A program made the translations under genes and the position numbers. Positions 35,801-49,152 of a DNA stretch of 64,000 bases are shown one piece after another. A model generated the notes under the pieces. That model worked only from the letters and a program-made list of their open reading frames with translations. It had not been told where the DNA came from and made no database searches. Source of the DNA: Ignelater luminosus. Taxonomy: Eukaryota; Arthropoda; Insecta; Coleoptera; Elateridae. Positions within the stretch are counted from its first letter, which is position 1, and every line of letters starts with the position of its first letter. The stretch spans positions 146,957 through 210,956 of the forward strand of contig VTPC01091051.1 of the NCBI GenBank assembly GCA_011009095.1, given 5' to 3'.

Positions 35801-38800
35801 CTTATCTCAATATTTCCAATATTTAATAGAATTGCTGTTTTAATGGTACGAACTTATACTTTGGCATTCATGATTTTTCATTTCCTCATATGTGTTTTCC
35901 TTATCATGGTCTTGAATTTGTTTTCTAATTACGCTTGTCCGATTATGTAGCCCCACTACAATACGTGATCCCTTTGGGTTTCTCGATGTTGGCACAGACG
36001 TCGCTAAGTATTATAGGTAGTTATTTTGCAAACAGGTATGAGTTTGGAGAACTTTCTCTAGCCTATGTCCTGTGTCCATCTACTACAGATTTTCGTATGT
36101 ACGATTCTGTCATTTGAAGTAATTTCAAATCCTGAAAGATAGATATGTTAGTACACTCCTTTATTACTTTTGTGGATAGGCAGTATTAAATCATTACAAC
36201 GTAAGGGAGGCAAAGGTGAAACGATGTTTCACAAAAACGTTTACTTTTACGAACTCGTAGTCAGAGATGTGTCAAATTAATAGCACTAAGTAAACCAGAT
36301 GAAAGTACAGCAAAAGGTTAAGTAAAATCAAAATAAAAAAAATTATTGTCAATAGCAATGACGACCGCGAGTTTTCATCAGAAAACGAAGGAGATACCAG
36401 AAATTATAAAGAATATCTTAAATAACGACAATGGCGTGCAAATGTAGAAAAACATTCTTTTGCGAGAATTCCCATAAATGAGACTACAAACTGGGTAGAT
36501 GATGAAAAACAACTTTTAAATGTTACAGGTGAGTGTAAAGTATGAAAACAGAAAATGTTCAGAATAATAAAAATAATGAAAGAGTTTTAAATAAAAACTT
36601 GAATAATCAAAGCGATCTAATAATTAAAATAAAATCTTGTAGATCCTCAAAGCGTTTTACCTCCAATATTGTCTTTTGGATGGAGTGGTTTCTGAAGAAG
36701 TAAATTATATTTTATCTACGATTTTCAGTCTTCACGGAAAGACTATATTTCAGCACAAATTGATGTTTTCATTGTACGTTAACAGTAACAACTGAAATAA
36801 AATTTATGTTATTTTTCTGTATAACTGGTCCTTTATTCTTCTGTGAAAATATTTCTTCATGGTCTAGATGTAAGCGGTTCCATGCATAAATGCGAGGGTC
36901 GTAAGAGCCAAGAAAACAATAGCATCAAATTTAAGTTTTGCTTTTAAAACCGTCTGGCTTTTTATTATATTTTAAAAACTGCCTAAAAAGAAAAAGGCAT
37001 TTTCAATAACTCGGAGCGAATAAAACCCATTTCACATATCCAAATACATATAGGTGTAGAAAGAAACAGAATGGAGAAAATAATACAGGAAGGAAAGAGA
37101 GAAACAATGTAATATATGCCCTTAACAAAGATAGAACATATTTAAATAATGCGCCGAGAGGGATGGAGAGATCTCACAGCCCGACCAAGGTACAAAAAGA
37201 AGACAATATTTGAACATATGGCCACCTTCGTCTTCACCAAGGGCGATATATATGATTCTCTCCTTTCCCATACAGGGTTTATGATCCTACATTTTTATGG
37301 CGAACAAGTTTAAAAATTCAAAAAACAACTGAAAATCGCAGACAAAATAAATCATAAACCGGAGAATTTCAAAAATGAAAAAAAGTATTTTAAGATTCTT
37401 TCGTTTTAATTACAGTTTAAATGATGGTCTTCGGGCAAAAACTTTAAAGGTTCATCTTGTTTCTTGAATTTATATAGGTTTATTAATTTAAGTCTGCGAT
37501 TTCAACATATTATCTCTCTTTCTCGCGCTCTTAAAATTAATTAGTTCTACACAAACTTTTATTTATAACCACTGGGCTGTTTTTTTATTTTATTTAGGTA
37601 AGAACATAGATACTTATTAAAATGCTTTTTAAATACAGACAAATTTGATATTTAGCAAATTTGAGATAAGTGAAGCGTGAAAGGATTTTTGCGCAATATT
37701 TAAAATTTAAATCTGAACTAACCGAAAAGGTATCAAATATCATAAATTCTTTCTTTTTATACCGATCGAGCGGTATAAATATTACAAAAATATTCATAAA
37801 AGTTGTTAATTATTCAATGATAATAAACCATTATGCAAATAAAAACAATTTGAAAATATAATTAATATATTCAACACATTCTAAGACACCTTTAAAAAAT
37901 AACAACATATCATAAAATTTCTAAAATACTGTTTCCTATCAAATAAATCTGTTCTTTATATAATTTTTTTTAATTCCCAATAATTTCTACAAAAACCTAG
38001 GAAAAATCTTTCCTCTATTCATATACATATTCCTTTTCAAAAACTGCTTACAGGTTTGACAATTAATCATCATTTATTAACGCTTCGTTGTTTATTGTGT
38101 AATTATGAATAAAATTTGCATACTAAATTACCTTTTTTTGTTGGTCTATACAAAATAAAAATTGGACTTTATTAGGCATTTAATGTTTTGTTTAATTTTC
38201 TGTACAAAGTGTTAAATGGAATTTATTGGTTATGAATGAAGTTTGATATTCGACATGGTTACACATTTCTATTAGATTACCATATTGGTCAGAAGGACTT
38301 AAACGTTAAAAAAACATTAATTACTTATATTCAAGAATTTGAATTATTTATAAAGACATCAGCAGTATTTCGATTCATCCAGGATTTTTTAACAGCCGAT
38401 CTGTTTGCGCCAAAAGTATGGCTTGAACTACTTGAATGTCTTGACTCATAAATATCCACGAGTGTAGTGAGTTAAACAATATTATAATGAGCGCGACATT
38501 GGTTGCAAAACGAAATTGGAAATCACAAGCTTTTTGAGGATTTTCGACTGAATTTAAAGCAAGTCAAAAACTGTAATAAGCTTTGAAAAAGTAAGGCACT
38601 CACAAATACTTTATTTCTCTATGGGCCGCAACAATGATATGAAATTTTCCTTTTTTACCTTCATGTTATCTATGTCTTAATCAAGCATCTTTCTATCTAT
38701 GTGGTACGTATCATAATATTTTGAAAAAAAGGTTCTTAATCCTCTGCAGTAAATCTCTCTACACAAACCTCCCTCTAAGCTTTGTTGATTTTTTACACGC

Positions 38801-41800
38801 AAGAGTGAAAGATAGTGGTAGAAGACTGCTTGAGCAATTTATTACAGCAAACTATATATTTATACTTCAGTCTTCGATGCAGTCAACACAATAAATGAAA
38901 TCAATGTAACAGTGGTATTTATTGTGTTTCTACCAATTTACATTTAATTACAACACAAGTCATACAATAATCAAATTAATAATAAAACAAACAAGTTTCA
39001 AAGAACAATGATCCTTCAAGTGTTTTGTAGTATTGATTGGAATTTCATTGTGACTTGATGGGCGTATGGCAACAACCTTAGCTTCTTGAAGATTTGTTAT
39101 CGGTATGATTTGAAGAAGAAATGGTTGAATTAAAATATCTGTTGTTGAGTTCAAGCAGAAAGCTCCAAAGTTTCAAACATATTTTGAATTGTTGAACATC
39201 AACAGCAACTTCTCAGCAGACACTGATTTTACGGTTTAAAACCTTCTAATCCTAGATAATAATTATAGCAATTTGACAAATTTCTTTCATAGTTCGAACT
39301 GTACATACCAACCCTTTGGTATGAAAGAATAAGTAAGGCATCTTAAAGTTCAATCTGACTATTTCTGTACTGCTGTCCATCTTTGAGAATTTCCATAGAG
39401 TGCATCTGTACAAAATTTATACAGAGCTCAGTACCTGAGAAATGAACGATAGTAAACGACCAGGTTAGCTGTTAGCAATGCAGAGATCAATAAACAAACA
39501 GTGTAGGATCTGTTACAATCTTCTACCTTTTCATAATGATTTTGTTTTATAATAATAATTATCAAAAGTTTAAGCTTATGATAAATAAAAAAGATATTAA
39601 AACCGCAATTCAATTGTTACAATGTTGTTGCCCATGTGAAATGTATGATTTTGATGTGATAAGTCTGTGTGAATTCAACAACTTTCCCAACGCACTTATC
39701 TTGAATACATTCAATAATGTAAAATAGTCTAACTGGTATGGTCAGGTTCTTTAGTAAAACTGAAGTTTTTGTCATTATCTACTTCGCAGTAACTAAGCAT
39801 TACGTACGATAATTATTTTGGAGTCTTAAAGTCAGAAAGTCAGGGACACCAAAATTGAAAAAATGTACTGGGTCTATCGTTATTACATAAAGTTTTTAGG
39901 TATCGTGTCATTTAATCCTGTTAGTGTAAAGCTATTGTCGGCTGCAAAATCAAAGAATACAACTACCTCTGGAATAAGAAATGTTGTCATACCAGCTAAA
40001 TAAATGGAAAAAAAAATTAAACATTGCATCCTTAAAATCATAACGCCTGTTCTCTGATTTTGCTGTTGTACTCATGTCAGTGCCCATACAAACCTTACAC
40101 TCATGCCTTTGTGACAACTCTCATCCTGTTCTTCTCTATCTTTTTAAAAATATGATAAAAATTAAGGTACAATCTAAGCTAGAGATTTAACCTGCAAAAA
40201 TGTCAAAAATGAGGAGCATCCGATGAGATCGGTGAAGAAATGTCTCAAATCCTTAAATCAAATTAGCCTTAGGGAATTTCAGTTTATTTTCTTCGATTGT
40301 CGGAGGGACTGTACAAGTTTTTACTTTTCGCTTGCCGTCGCTAAATAGTGTTTGAACAGTGTTTGTAATTTGTGAATCTATGAATTCTTACAAAGAATCG
40401 CACCCGCCAGATGAGACTTCAAATGAGAATCAGAGCTTACCTACGCAGTATCCTACTCAAAGGTATAAAAACTAACACCTAGTGCTTACCCGTTTGGAAT
40501 ATTTTAAATATTCCACAATTATAATCTAAGGTGAAGGAAAGTAGAAAAAAAAATTTATCGATGACACATTCATAGCAAATAACCAATGGAATCTATAAAG
40601 CCAGTAAACGAAATTCGCATATGAATGTTACTTTTTTTTTAACAAGGAATGGTTTTTGCTACCATAAAATCTATGCTGTTGATTTTCAGAGTGGTTTTCT
40701 CTATGTGTACAGCTCGACCAACCTCAGAAAAGCCCTAAGTGGGTGTGTACGGGGGAGCTACATGTCAACCAAGCATCCAAAAAATCTTCCGGCGGGAAAT
40801 TTAAGAAAAAACTAAACACCGCCAATAACATGTAATAGATTTAAGACAACTTTTTGTCAGTTAATGTACTTGAGTAAAATTACGCTTCTGATTAGTCGAC
40901 GTTGTTTGTTATTGAAATAGTTCGCATATTTTACGGGGCTTTTCTGAGGTTGGTCGCGCTGTATATTTCCTTGCTACCGTTCTCGATAGCTAACATGGTG
41001 CCCGGATATCCAGATATTGTGCATTCAAGTGCAGTGCCTAGAAGTATTCGCCGACAGATAAAGTCTGATGAAGCATCTAAGAATCGAGTTAGCTAGCGGA
41101 TCCTTGCGGTTTTTTTAAATTATTGATGTTTCTTAGTTTTATCAATTTTATTATTAATAAACACCACTGACTGTTACGAATACTGATGCTCCGGAATAAC
41201 TTTTTTATGATAGGTAATACGCCTATTATTTCTGTATGAAACAAAAAACGCTAGTATGGAATTTAGAGGGTGTTCAAATTCTAAATCTTTTTTTGGCAAG
41301 TGTACTAGAATTCCGAAAGAACCTCAGTAATCAGGTTAGCTTATCCAGTGCCGACAAAAACTATCTAAGTCATCAGGGGACTACTTATCCCAAGTCTCTA
41401 GGAAAACTGGTTTATTGTAAAAACCTTTCTGTACAACGGTCACTCAAGAAATCCTATAAGTCAAGTTAACTTGGTTTTGAGAATATCAATCCAACTGACT
41501 TCTTGATTTTTAGAATATTCCAGCTGGTTTTTAGTTAAGGATTTCTAAGATTTTTCCTCTCAGATGTGTAAAATCTTGAGAAGATTTCGAATTAATCGCT
41601 TAAAACATTTCTTTTTGCATCTGCAAACGCGCATTAAATGTAGTTCTCAATTGGATTTTTGAGATTACAGACTTACGTGGAAAATGATTCCATCTTCCTT
41701 CCACTAATAACTCATTCTTTATAACCAACACATTCTGCGCATAACTTTCAGCCAGGTAAAGATGTAATAAATTTTCGAAGCACTTGTCAAGAGTTTCAAT

Positions 41801-41850
41801 CACATATATAGGATTGAAGCACTCAGAGAATTGGTGCATAAGGCTTTAAT
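35801..41850. other. Long non-coding stretch with coding-like patches
   Basis: No gene is supported. Three patches have coding-like composition. About 36363-36532: an acidic frame with one stop, ending in a donor-like ACAG|GTGAGT. About 40380-40478: a 32-codon frame starting MNSYKESHPPDETSNENQS. About 40690-41096: a frame after a good acceptor (TTGATTTTCAG) with KSPKWVCTGELHVNQASKK, then MVPGYPDIVHSSAVPRSIRRQ near 40996. None matches a family I know; they may be relics of a retroelement or gene. The remainder is AT-rich. Confidence 0.3.
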
Positions 41851-44386
41851 TCCCCAAAATTGACTAATTGATGCTTTAAGTCATTTATTACTGTGCTTGG
41901 CAATTGAAACACTTCTTTAAATATTTTGTGCTTGGTATAATTCAAAGTACTTCAGCTCGGAATCTGGTGCTTGGTAATTGAAATACTTTACCTCAATGGT
42001 TTGTCCAACTCTAATTGTAGTTCAATCGCTATTGAGATTTTAGTTTTAATGAGTATATTGCGGGATTATCAGTAGCATTTGTTGACATTAAAAAGACACA
42101 AAGCGTGCAAAAGTTTCTTCATAAGAGTAAATAAAAATATTATGAGGCCTTCTCATTTAAAAAGACAAATTCTGAAAAAATTATTTTTGTGCAGACAGAC
42201 ACAACCAAGAATGTGTCTGTAAATATAAGTTGAGTTAAGTGTTTTAGGACCGTTGTTGTTTCTTATATTTCTCAGATGGAAAGAGAATAAAAAGGTCTAT
42301 CTACTTTTTGCAGTTTTCATTATTACATAAACTAAACTAGTTACCACCAGCAGGCCAGCTTTGGAACAGATCTAGCATGTCATTTAACATCGTTTGGTAA
42401 ACTTTCTCTTCAACTATACCTAACTAGCGTCTTGTTAAGAGAATCTTAAACCATTAATTTGAGAATCTCAAGCTTAAAATTTTGCTCGTTTGGCTTCTAA
42501 CCAAAGAATTCTAAGAACGAAGTTCCAGGGAGATTTTCAAAAATGTCTTGTCTCGAATACCGGGAGTAGCAGATTGAGACTCGAGCCTTTTTTGGAATTT
42601 TAACTTAAGAAATATTTCTCTCCAAAATTGGAGAGATTTGTAAATAAAAGAATCATAATTCATAAGCTTCTGGTTAGAAAGGTCCTGCCAACGGAAGGGT
42701 CTTTGTGTTTCAGTGAACCCGACAGGCTCGGTTTGAACTTGACGATGACACCTTTATTTGATTAATGATAATCATACCAGTTGATGTGACAGTCAATGCT
42801 TTTAAATTGAGATTCATTAGCCAAAGCGTGGAATTCATTAAGTAGTTAAACCGCGACTAGAAATCCGTAACCTGAAAAACTCAGGGGGCACAAAAACTAT
42901 ATTGTTACGTTGCTTAATTTGAGTTTTGCACGCCCCCGAAAAGACGTAAAGCTGACAGCACTAACCAGTTTTTAAAATTCCCGGAAAACGAAAAAGCTAT
43001 GGTTTCGAGTCCTGGAAACCAAAAAATGGCCGAGACTCAAAAATCCTTCTCGTAAGGATACACCTAATCCAATGAGCAAATTCAACTTAGTTTCATCATA
43101 ACCATACGTTATACTATGTTAGCCAAGACAGCTTATTTGCCACTAAACCCTCACTCGACAAACATAGATGTTAGGCGTAGTCCTAATTTGCCGAATCGTC
43201 TATGCGGAAAACGTATTCGCTAAGGTTCGCTTTAGAGGCGGTATTTTGAATACAAGTCAAAGAAAATTCTAAATAAATAATTTGCCTACTTTAACTACTT
43301 TAACTACATCAACACTGGACAAATCATGTGGCTACTTTCTGAATTCGATTGCTGTAGTTGGTCATAGTCGGACAACATTCATCACAAACGCATTTGCCAA
43401 TATTCCACTACATTTAAAGGTTAGTAATCTTTAAAACGAAACAAATGTTAGATCTGTCTGTTTTTAGAATAAAAAAAATGAATTGTATCAATATGAAATT
43501 TGGCAGGTTATAGATTCCAACTGAAAGTTAAAAGTTAGAACGCTTTCAGTGAGATGAACGAGAAATTGCTAATACTAATTATTTTATTTATTGTCACGAA
43601 TGATGGCAGGAGTTACTGTAGGGAATTTCTATTTTGATTTGTTCTTGGTGACTCGATTGAATAGCAAAGCCATATAATTACTTCCGATCTTTGCTTTGCC
43701 TCCACACAATCATAGACCTTTATCTTTACTTATCTGAAAATGGTACTGCAGCACAGTAAGAAATTTAATGTATAAAGAAAATTCTTTTTAAATATTCATT
43801 TGGAAACATTTAATAAACATTTGTGGTTTTTTAAATTTTTAATTTGCTTTTGGATCATTTTGACTTTATTTCTTTAATTTTCAAAGGTGAAGATTTAAAA
43901 TGCAAACCTTTTGAAGAGTACAGTAAACGACTGCTGTCGACCTTTAACTAGGTATACAATCTTTAATCAAAAATATAGATACTGTACGATAGTTGTACAT
44001 TGCTAATGATTTATGTATCTTTTGGTCGTAATAAATTATGCGGTTGAATTATTAAAAATAAAAAAAATAATGTGAGACTAAAATAAGTATAAAAAAACAA
44101 AAATTTTTGGTGTCAAAAAATCCAGGTTAAATTATTCAAAGAAATAGTTAAACAAACTCTTGAGCATAAATCATTACTTTAACGCTGTGGCAAAATATGC
44201 AAATGCTAAAAGAATGCCAATCTTTATTATTAATTGCTTTTGTTGCTGCACAAAATCATTCTAAAATTTAAATTAAAATTACATTATAGTATTTTTAATA
44301 AAATTAAAAAGATCCGTTATGAGGCAAATTGAACAGTCGGCGAATTAATTAAAATCTTCTCAATACGTTCTTTATTGTAATACAAA
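41851..44386. other. Non-coding stretch with inverted repeats
   Basis: No gene is seen. At about 42575-42597 and 43018-43040 there are imperfect inverted copies of a 23-base block (TTGAGACTCGAGCC.. against TTGAGTCTCGGCC.., followed by TTTTTTGG). Between them lies a hairpin whose arms are GGGGGCACAAAAACT (42884-42898) and AGTTTTGCACGCCCCC (42922-42937), plus CTCTCCA/TGGAGAG near 42620. These may outline a MITE of about 470 bp, but no target duplication is clear. Confidence 0.3.
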
Positions 44387-44388
44387 TG

Positions 44389-44410
44389 TAATAATAATAA
44401 TAATAATAAT
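44389..44410 (+). repeat. (TAA)n microsatellite
   Basis: About seven tandem TAA units lie within an AT-rich region. Confidence 0.85.
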
Positions 44411-47400
44411 GTTGTTATAATAAATTTTGTAACTAATTTTATTGAAATATTAAAATTACTTTAGAAAAATCGATAATACAATTCGGTTATTTATTTATTA
44501 AAGATTATCGATCGCATTTTACGGTGGTAAATGTGTTTTGATAAAAATACTTATTGTTTTAGCTTAATGTACTGAAAGCTGTATATCTTTTTTACTTCAG
44601 TAGGCTACGGAAACAATCGTATTTATCATCAAATTTGGCGTCCACGTAAAAATTTACAATCAGCTTTATTTTGAATTTAGTTCTTTCCAAATCCAAACTA
44701 TTGTCAATAAACAATAAATCAATTATTTTCGCGTAATTGAAGTGAGCCTGATACAAAAGTTAATATATATGGCAAAAGACGTATTGTTTTATAACCAGCA
44801 GTTTTAACTCCATATTATGTTTCTTTAATTTAAAACGAGAAAAATTGCAGTATTTACTTTCTCAGCTTGTACTTTTAAATTGCTCTTATCCAAGAAATTA
44901 AACTCCGAGAATTTCTATCTTACGTTGTTTATCTTTTAATTCAGGAAATGAATGAACTAAGTACACATTTATTATTCAATACACAGCTATATCAATTGTA
45001 AAGCATTGTTTTTCTACCTTGTTCTTGCTCAGGTATACACAACATCTAGTATTAATAAATACCTACTACTACCTGCATTCTCCTGAAGTTCTGAAAATAC
45101 TAGTAGAAATTAAAACACGTGTAGTGCTAACACGTGTCTGGCTTTAGAAGTTTATCACGTTTTTGTTATCATTATCACCATCTTAACCTGTGTTAAGCTT
45201 CCTTTGCTATTATTACTATTACAATTTCGCGCAAATTTCAATAATTTTCTGAAAATTTAATCTGCTTCACTTTCAAGCTTTGAAGCGGAACAGAATTACC
45301 ACGTATAAATTTATCCAAAAACCAAATTGTCTAAAATCTCAATTATGCTAATGCATTTATGTTAATTAGGTTAGTTACATGTTTGGGGTGGAACTTCGAC
45401 TGTTGGTAACACTGGAAATGACAATGACGAATTGAAGTTACTTGTATTCAAATTTTGCAAGTTTTTACCCGTTTAATGTCATAATTTAGTAAAGTGACAT
45501 CGGCAGCGTGTAATTTTCGTTTCTGGGTGATAATTTTCAAGCATTATGTTGACGCCGCTAATGTGACTGTTTGCGTTTTGCAAAGTTTAACAGTTGCCAT
45601 TGTTTGTTGTTTTCTTTGACAGGATAAATTAATGGCCGCATAAAACGAAATTTTATTCGCGAATTAGCTGCGAAGATGATCGTTTTAATTGGAGTTTTAT
45701 TTTAAAGCATGTTTTCTTTAAGTATCCTATACCTTGTACAGATGCACTTTTTGTTTTTTTTTTAGGTTTTGATGCCAAAAGCGTAATTCATCAAAAGACA
45801 CTGATTTTACAAGATGCCATACATAATGGAAGAAATAAATTTGTGAAACATCGTCAATAACTAATCGACATGGCGACATATTTTATAATTTGGTCAACTT
45901 TGTAAATGTTTTAGGCATTAATTCATAAGAATTAAAAATTACCGAAAGTACAAATAATTTTCAGTGGGGACACCCAGAGGGTTAAAACGAATAAAATTAA
46001 GAGAGGGGCTGCATGTCCATCTAGTTAGAGGGTGTGTATTCAAAATAGATCTTTAATCGAGTTTTATAAAATTCCGGTCTTTGCATTTGCAAACAAAAAA
46101 GAATTCATCAACTATTCTCTGGTGGTCATACAGACTTCATCGATCCCATGGTGTTGTGTTAGGACATCACTGACTCAAAGCTCTTATTAAATTCAACCAC
46201 AAATGTTCAATAAGAATGACCAAGGGATTACTAAGCATAGCATTGCAAATGGCTTATTCTAGTATCTTAAGGCGTCCGAGAACTGTAATAGCTAATGGGT
46301 AAGAGTGTATTGCATATTGCATACACCATCGCTATGCTTCATCAGTTCTTGCAAGACCTCCTAATTGAATGGAACTAAAGAATCAATAGATAATTTTAAA
46401 AAATAGCTGTTTTGATGTGTTTGATCAAATTAAGTTCACTTCTAATGCTGTACTTATAAACTATACCTCTCGATTGAATTGGGCCTTATTCTCTAACCTC
46501 CATTGGGGCTAATACACCTTACACAACAGGATCTATTTTAACAGTTTAATTATCTATCTAGATATGAGCTTCTAAGAAATGAGCAAGAATCGAGATTTTC
46601 TGTTAAATGTAGATCATGAACGCTTTTCCCAGTTGTAATAATTTTTGGGCGATTGCTTTGATGGATTAAAATCTTTAACCTGGTAACATAATTATTTTGA
46701 ACACATGTAAGAGTGCTTGCGACGCTACAGTTTTGTAAGACATCTCAGATGATTATCTTTAAAGAAACTATTCTTGGTCTGTATGAATAAACTAGTTGGT
46801 TTTGAAGATACCTATTTCCAGCAACGAGCTAGAGAACTTGGCTTCTATTTTGAGCATTCTTCATAGGAATTAGTAAATTAATCAATTTTTGTATGACTAA
46901 TTTATTAAAGTATTTGAACTTGAGTACCTTTAAAACCTTTTTAAACTGTACTAGTAAAAAGTCCAGATGTGCCTGAGAAAAAAAATATCAGGCGTTAACA
47001 TGCAAGAGTGCAATCTTACGAGGGACTCTTGCATATGATTTAATTCTTTCGGCCTTATTGTCCAACTTCTTGAATACATTTCAACTTATTTTGGGTATAT
47101 GGGTATATACCCGTAAAATTATGCCGAACCTTCTAAACCCATTTGATATAATTTCATACTCTTTCAATAATTCAGAGTACTAACATCGCAGTAATCTTAC
47201 GATTTCAGTAAACGCAGAAATTTTATAAAAATGTTCAAATTGTTACATTTTTGATATTAATGCAATTTTTTTCGGCGTACGCGCTTTGGAATCATTCAGG
47301 AATCAAATCTCTGATAGTTAGAACGAAGGTTTTGATGTCAAAGATAACACCTGACTAAGTGATATTAGAGAAATATGTTTTAGTAAATATCAGTAAATTC

Positions 47401-49125
47401 GAGTTCCATTATCCAAAAAAAAAATGATAGCCCAGAAGGATACTTCACGCACATAGTTGAATTCTGTCACAAGCTGTATCTATAACAGTATCACTACAAC
47501 GATCTATTTCATCCAAATGAATAGAGACCAAGCAGTTCTACAATGATTACAAATTAAAAAACATAATACCACTTCAGTTAGTGGAACCGAAGAGATCTAT
47601 AAATATTTTTAATTATAGTGAAGATGGATAAGTTATGTCTATAGTCAGGTACAGCTTTTTGCATCTGAAGTTACGTGTATACGGCATATAGCAAGTGTCC
47701 AACTTCAATAGTTAAGGTTGTCATTGCAACAGAAGATGGGGAAATACTGTTCAAAAGGGTAATCTAGACATTTTAGTCAGATCCAAGATTGAACAAACAA
47801 GATAGGTGTTCTGAGAATGAATATTGAGGCTGTCATTTAAAGTTCCATGAATACAGAGCCATCTTAATTGTTGGAGCGCCCCAAAGCTTACTATATGTAA
47901 GTGCCCCCAGTTAGACAGGAGGAAGTCCGTCTCGGACCTTCCCCTGCATCAACATGACATGATAGATTTATCTTTTTGTCTAAATTAAAGCGTAATGTCG
48001 TCTTACTAACGTGTTTGCTAGTCAAAATGTAATTTTAGTATTCCACAATTCAAAGGCTGGAAACTCGCGAAATTATATGACTGAGCATGCAGTAGAAGGT
48101 TAGAAGGTCATTACGCTTTAAGTCCATTCTAGCTACTAACAAGTTACAGATTTGGTCAAAATTAAAATTAAGATTAAAAAGTACGTAAAATGTCTCATTT
48201 TGTACTTTTGAGGTTCAAGATAAAAATGTAATTTTCAAAACGTCTGTTTTTCTTAAATGAAAAAGATTTAAAGAAAAAGCTTTTAACTGACCAAATTCAG
48301 AGAATCACACAACGTTTATAAAACATCTTCAATACTCAGATGATAGCAATTTGGTGAGTGCGTTTAGACACAAAATTAGCGATCTATCCCAAAACTTCGA
48401 AGAAGATTGTAGGAAATTACCAGAAGTAAAATAGAAAGGAAATGAAAGAGAAAGATACAAAAGTTATAGATTTATTCCTGAATCTCTGTATTTTGAAGAC
48501 AATGGCCTTTGGGTATTGATCTAAGCATATTATTTATATATAAAGGGATAGGAAATGTGCTCCTGGAGCAAATTGGTCCGTATGGAGAGGAACGAAGGTA
48601 GATGGGATGCTTGGTGGTCTCAACGGGATAACTCCCTGCCGCAAACAACAAGTTTATTTAGTTGTAACATTTGATTGTTTACTTGGGAATAAAAATAAAA
48701 ATGTATTCAAATTGAATTCCTCACCTGCGCTTACCAAATACCGCAGGAAAGCTTTAGTTATTCGCTTGTTACATACACTTATAATTTCTAAAATTTAAAT
48801 TGCAGAATTATATTTTGGTGTTGGATAGACAAAGACGAAATGATTCATTTTTTAAATGTTCAAAGCGAATTTGACCATTCTTCTCAATTGATGATTTACC
48901 TTAATTTTTTTTTGTAGTTTCTAGATGATTTTTTAATCTACAGTTACAAGACCAAGGGTCATTTGTAAGTGATGTGACTTCACTTATGGCAATAGAATCA
49001 AATTTATCTTCAAGGATAATTTATACAGCAGTCGTTATTACATTTTCCTACGTTGTAAAGAAGAAATGAGCAATAAATAAAAATGAATTGTACTAGAGAT
49101 CTCAAGTATATTTATATACACACAA
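44411..49125. other. AT-rich non-coding stretch
   Basis: No gene is recognised. Segments of higher complexity occur at about 45370-45720 (for example a TTGGTAACACTGGAAATGACA motif, possibly regulatory) and at 47870-47950, where a GC-richer block contains a small hairpin (GGAAGTCCG against CGGACCTTCC). A 63-codon frame at 48607-48798 is unrecognised. Confidence 0.35.
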
Positions 49126-49152
49126 TGATAATAATAATAATTATTATTATCA
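49126..49152. repeat. ATA/TAT palindrome
   Basis: A near-perfect 27-base palindrome is made of TGATAATAATAAT and its complement, within a simple-repeat context. It could extrude a hairpin. It is probably a microsatellite product. Confidence 0.7.

Noticed and set aside
38236..38451. 71-codon frame MKFDIRHGYTFLLDYHIG...
   Set aside because: It has some protein-like composition but no recognised family, splice signals or neighbours; left unannotated.
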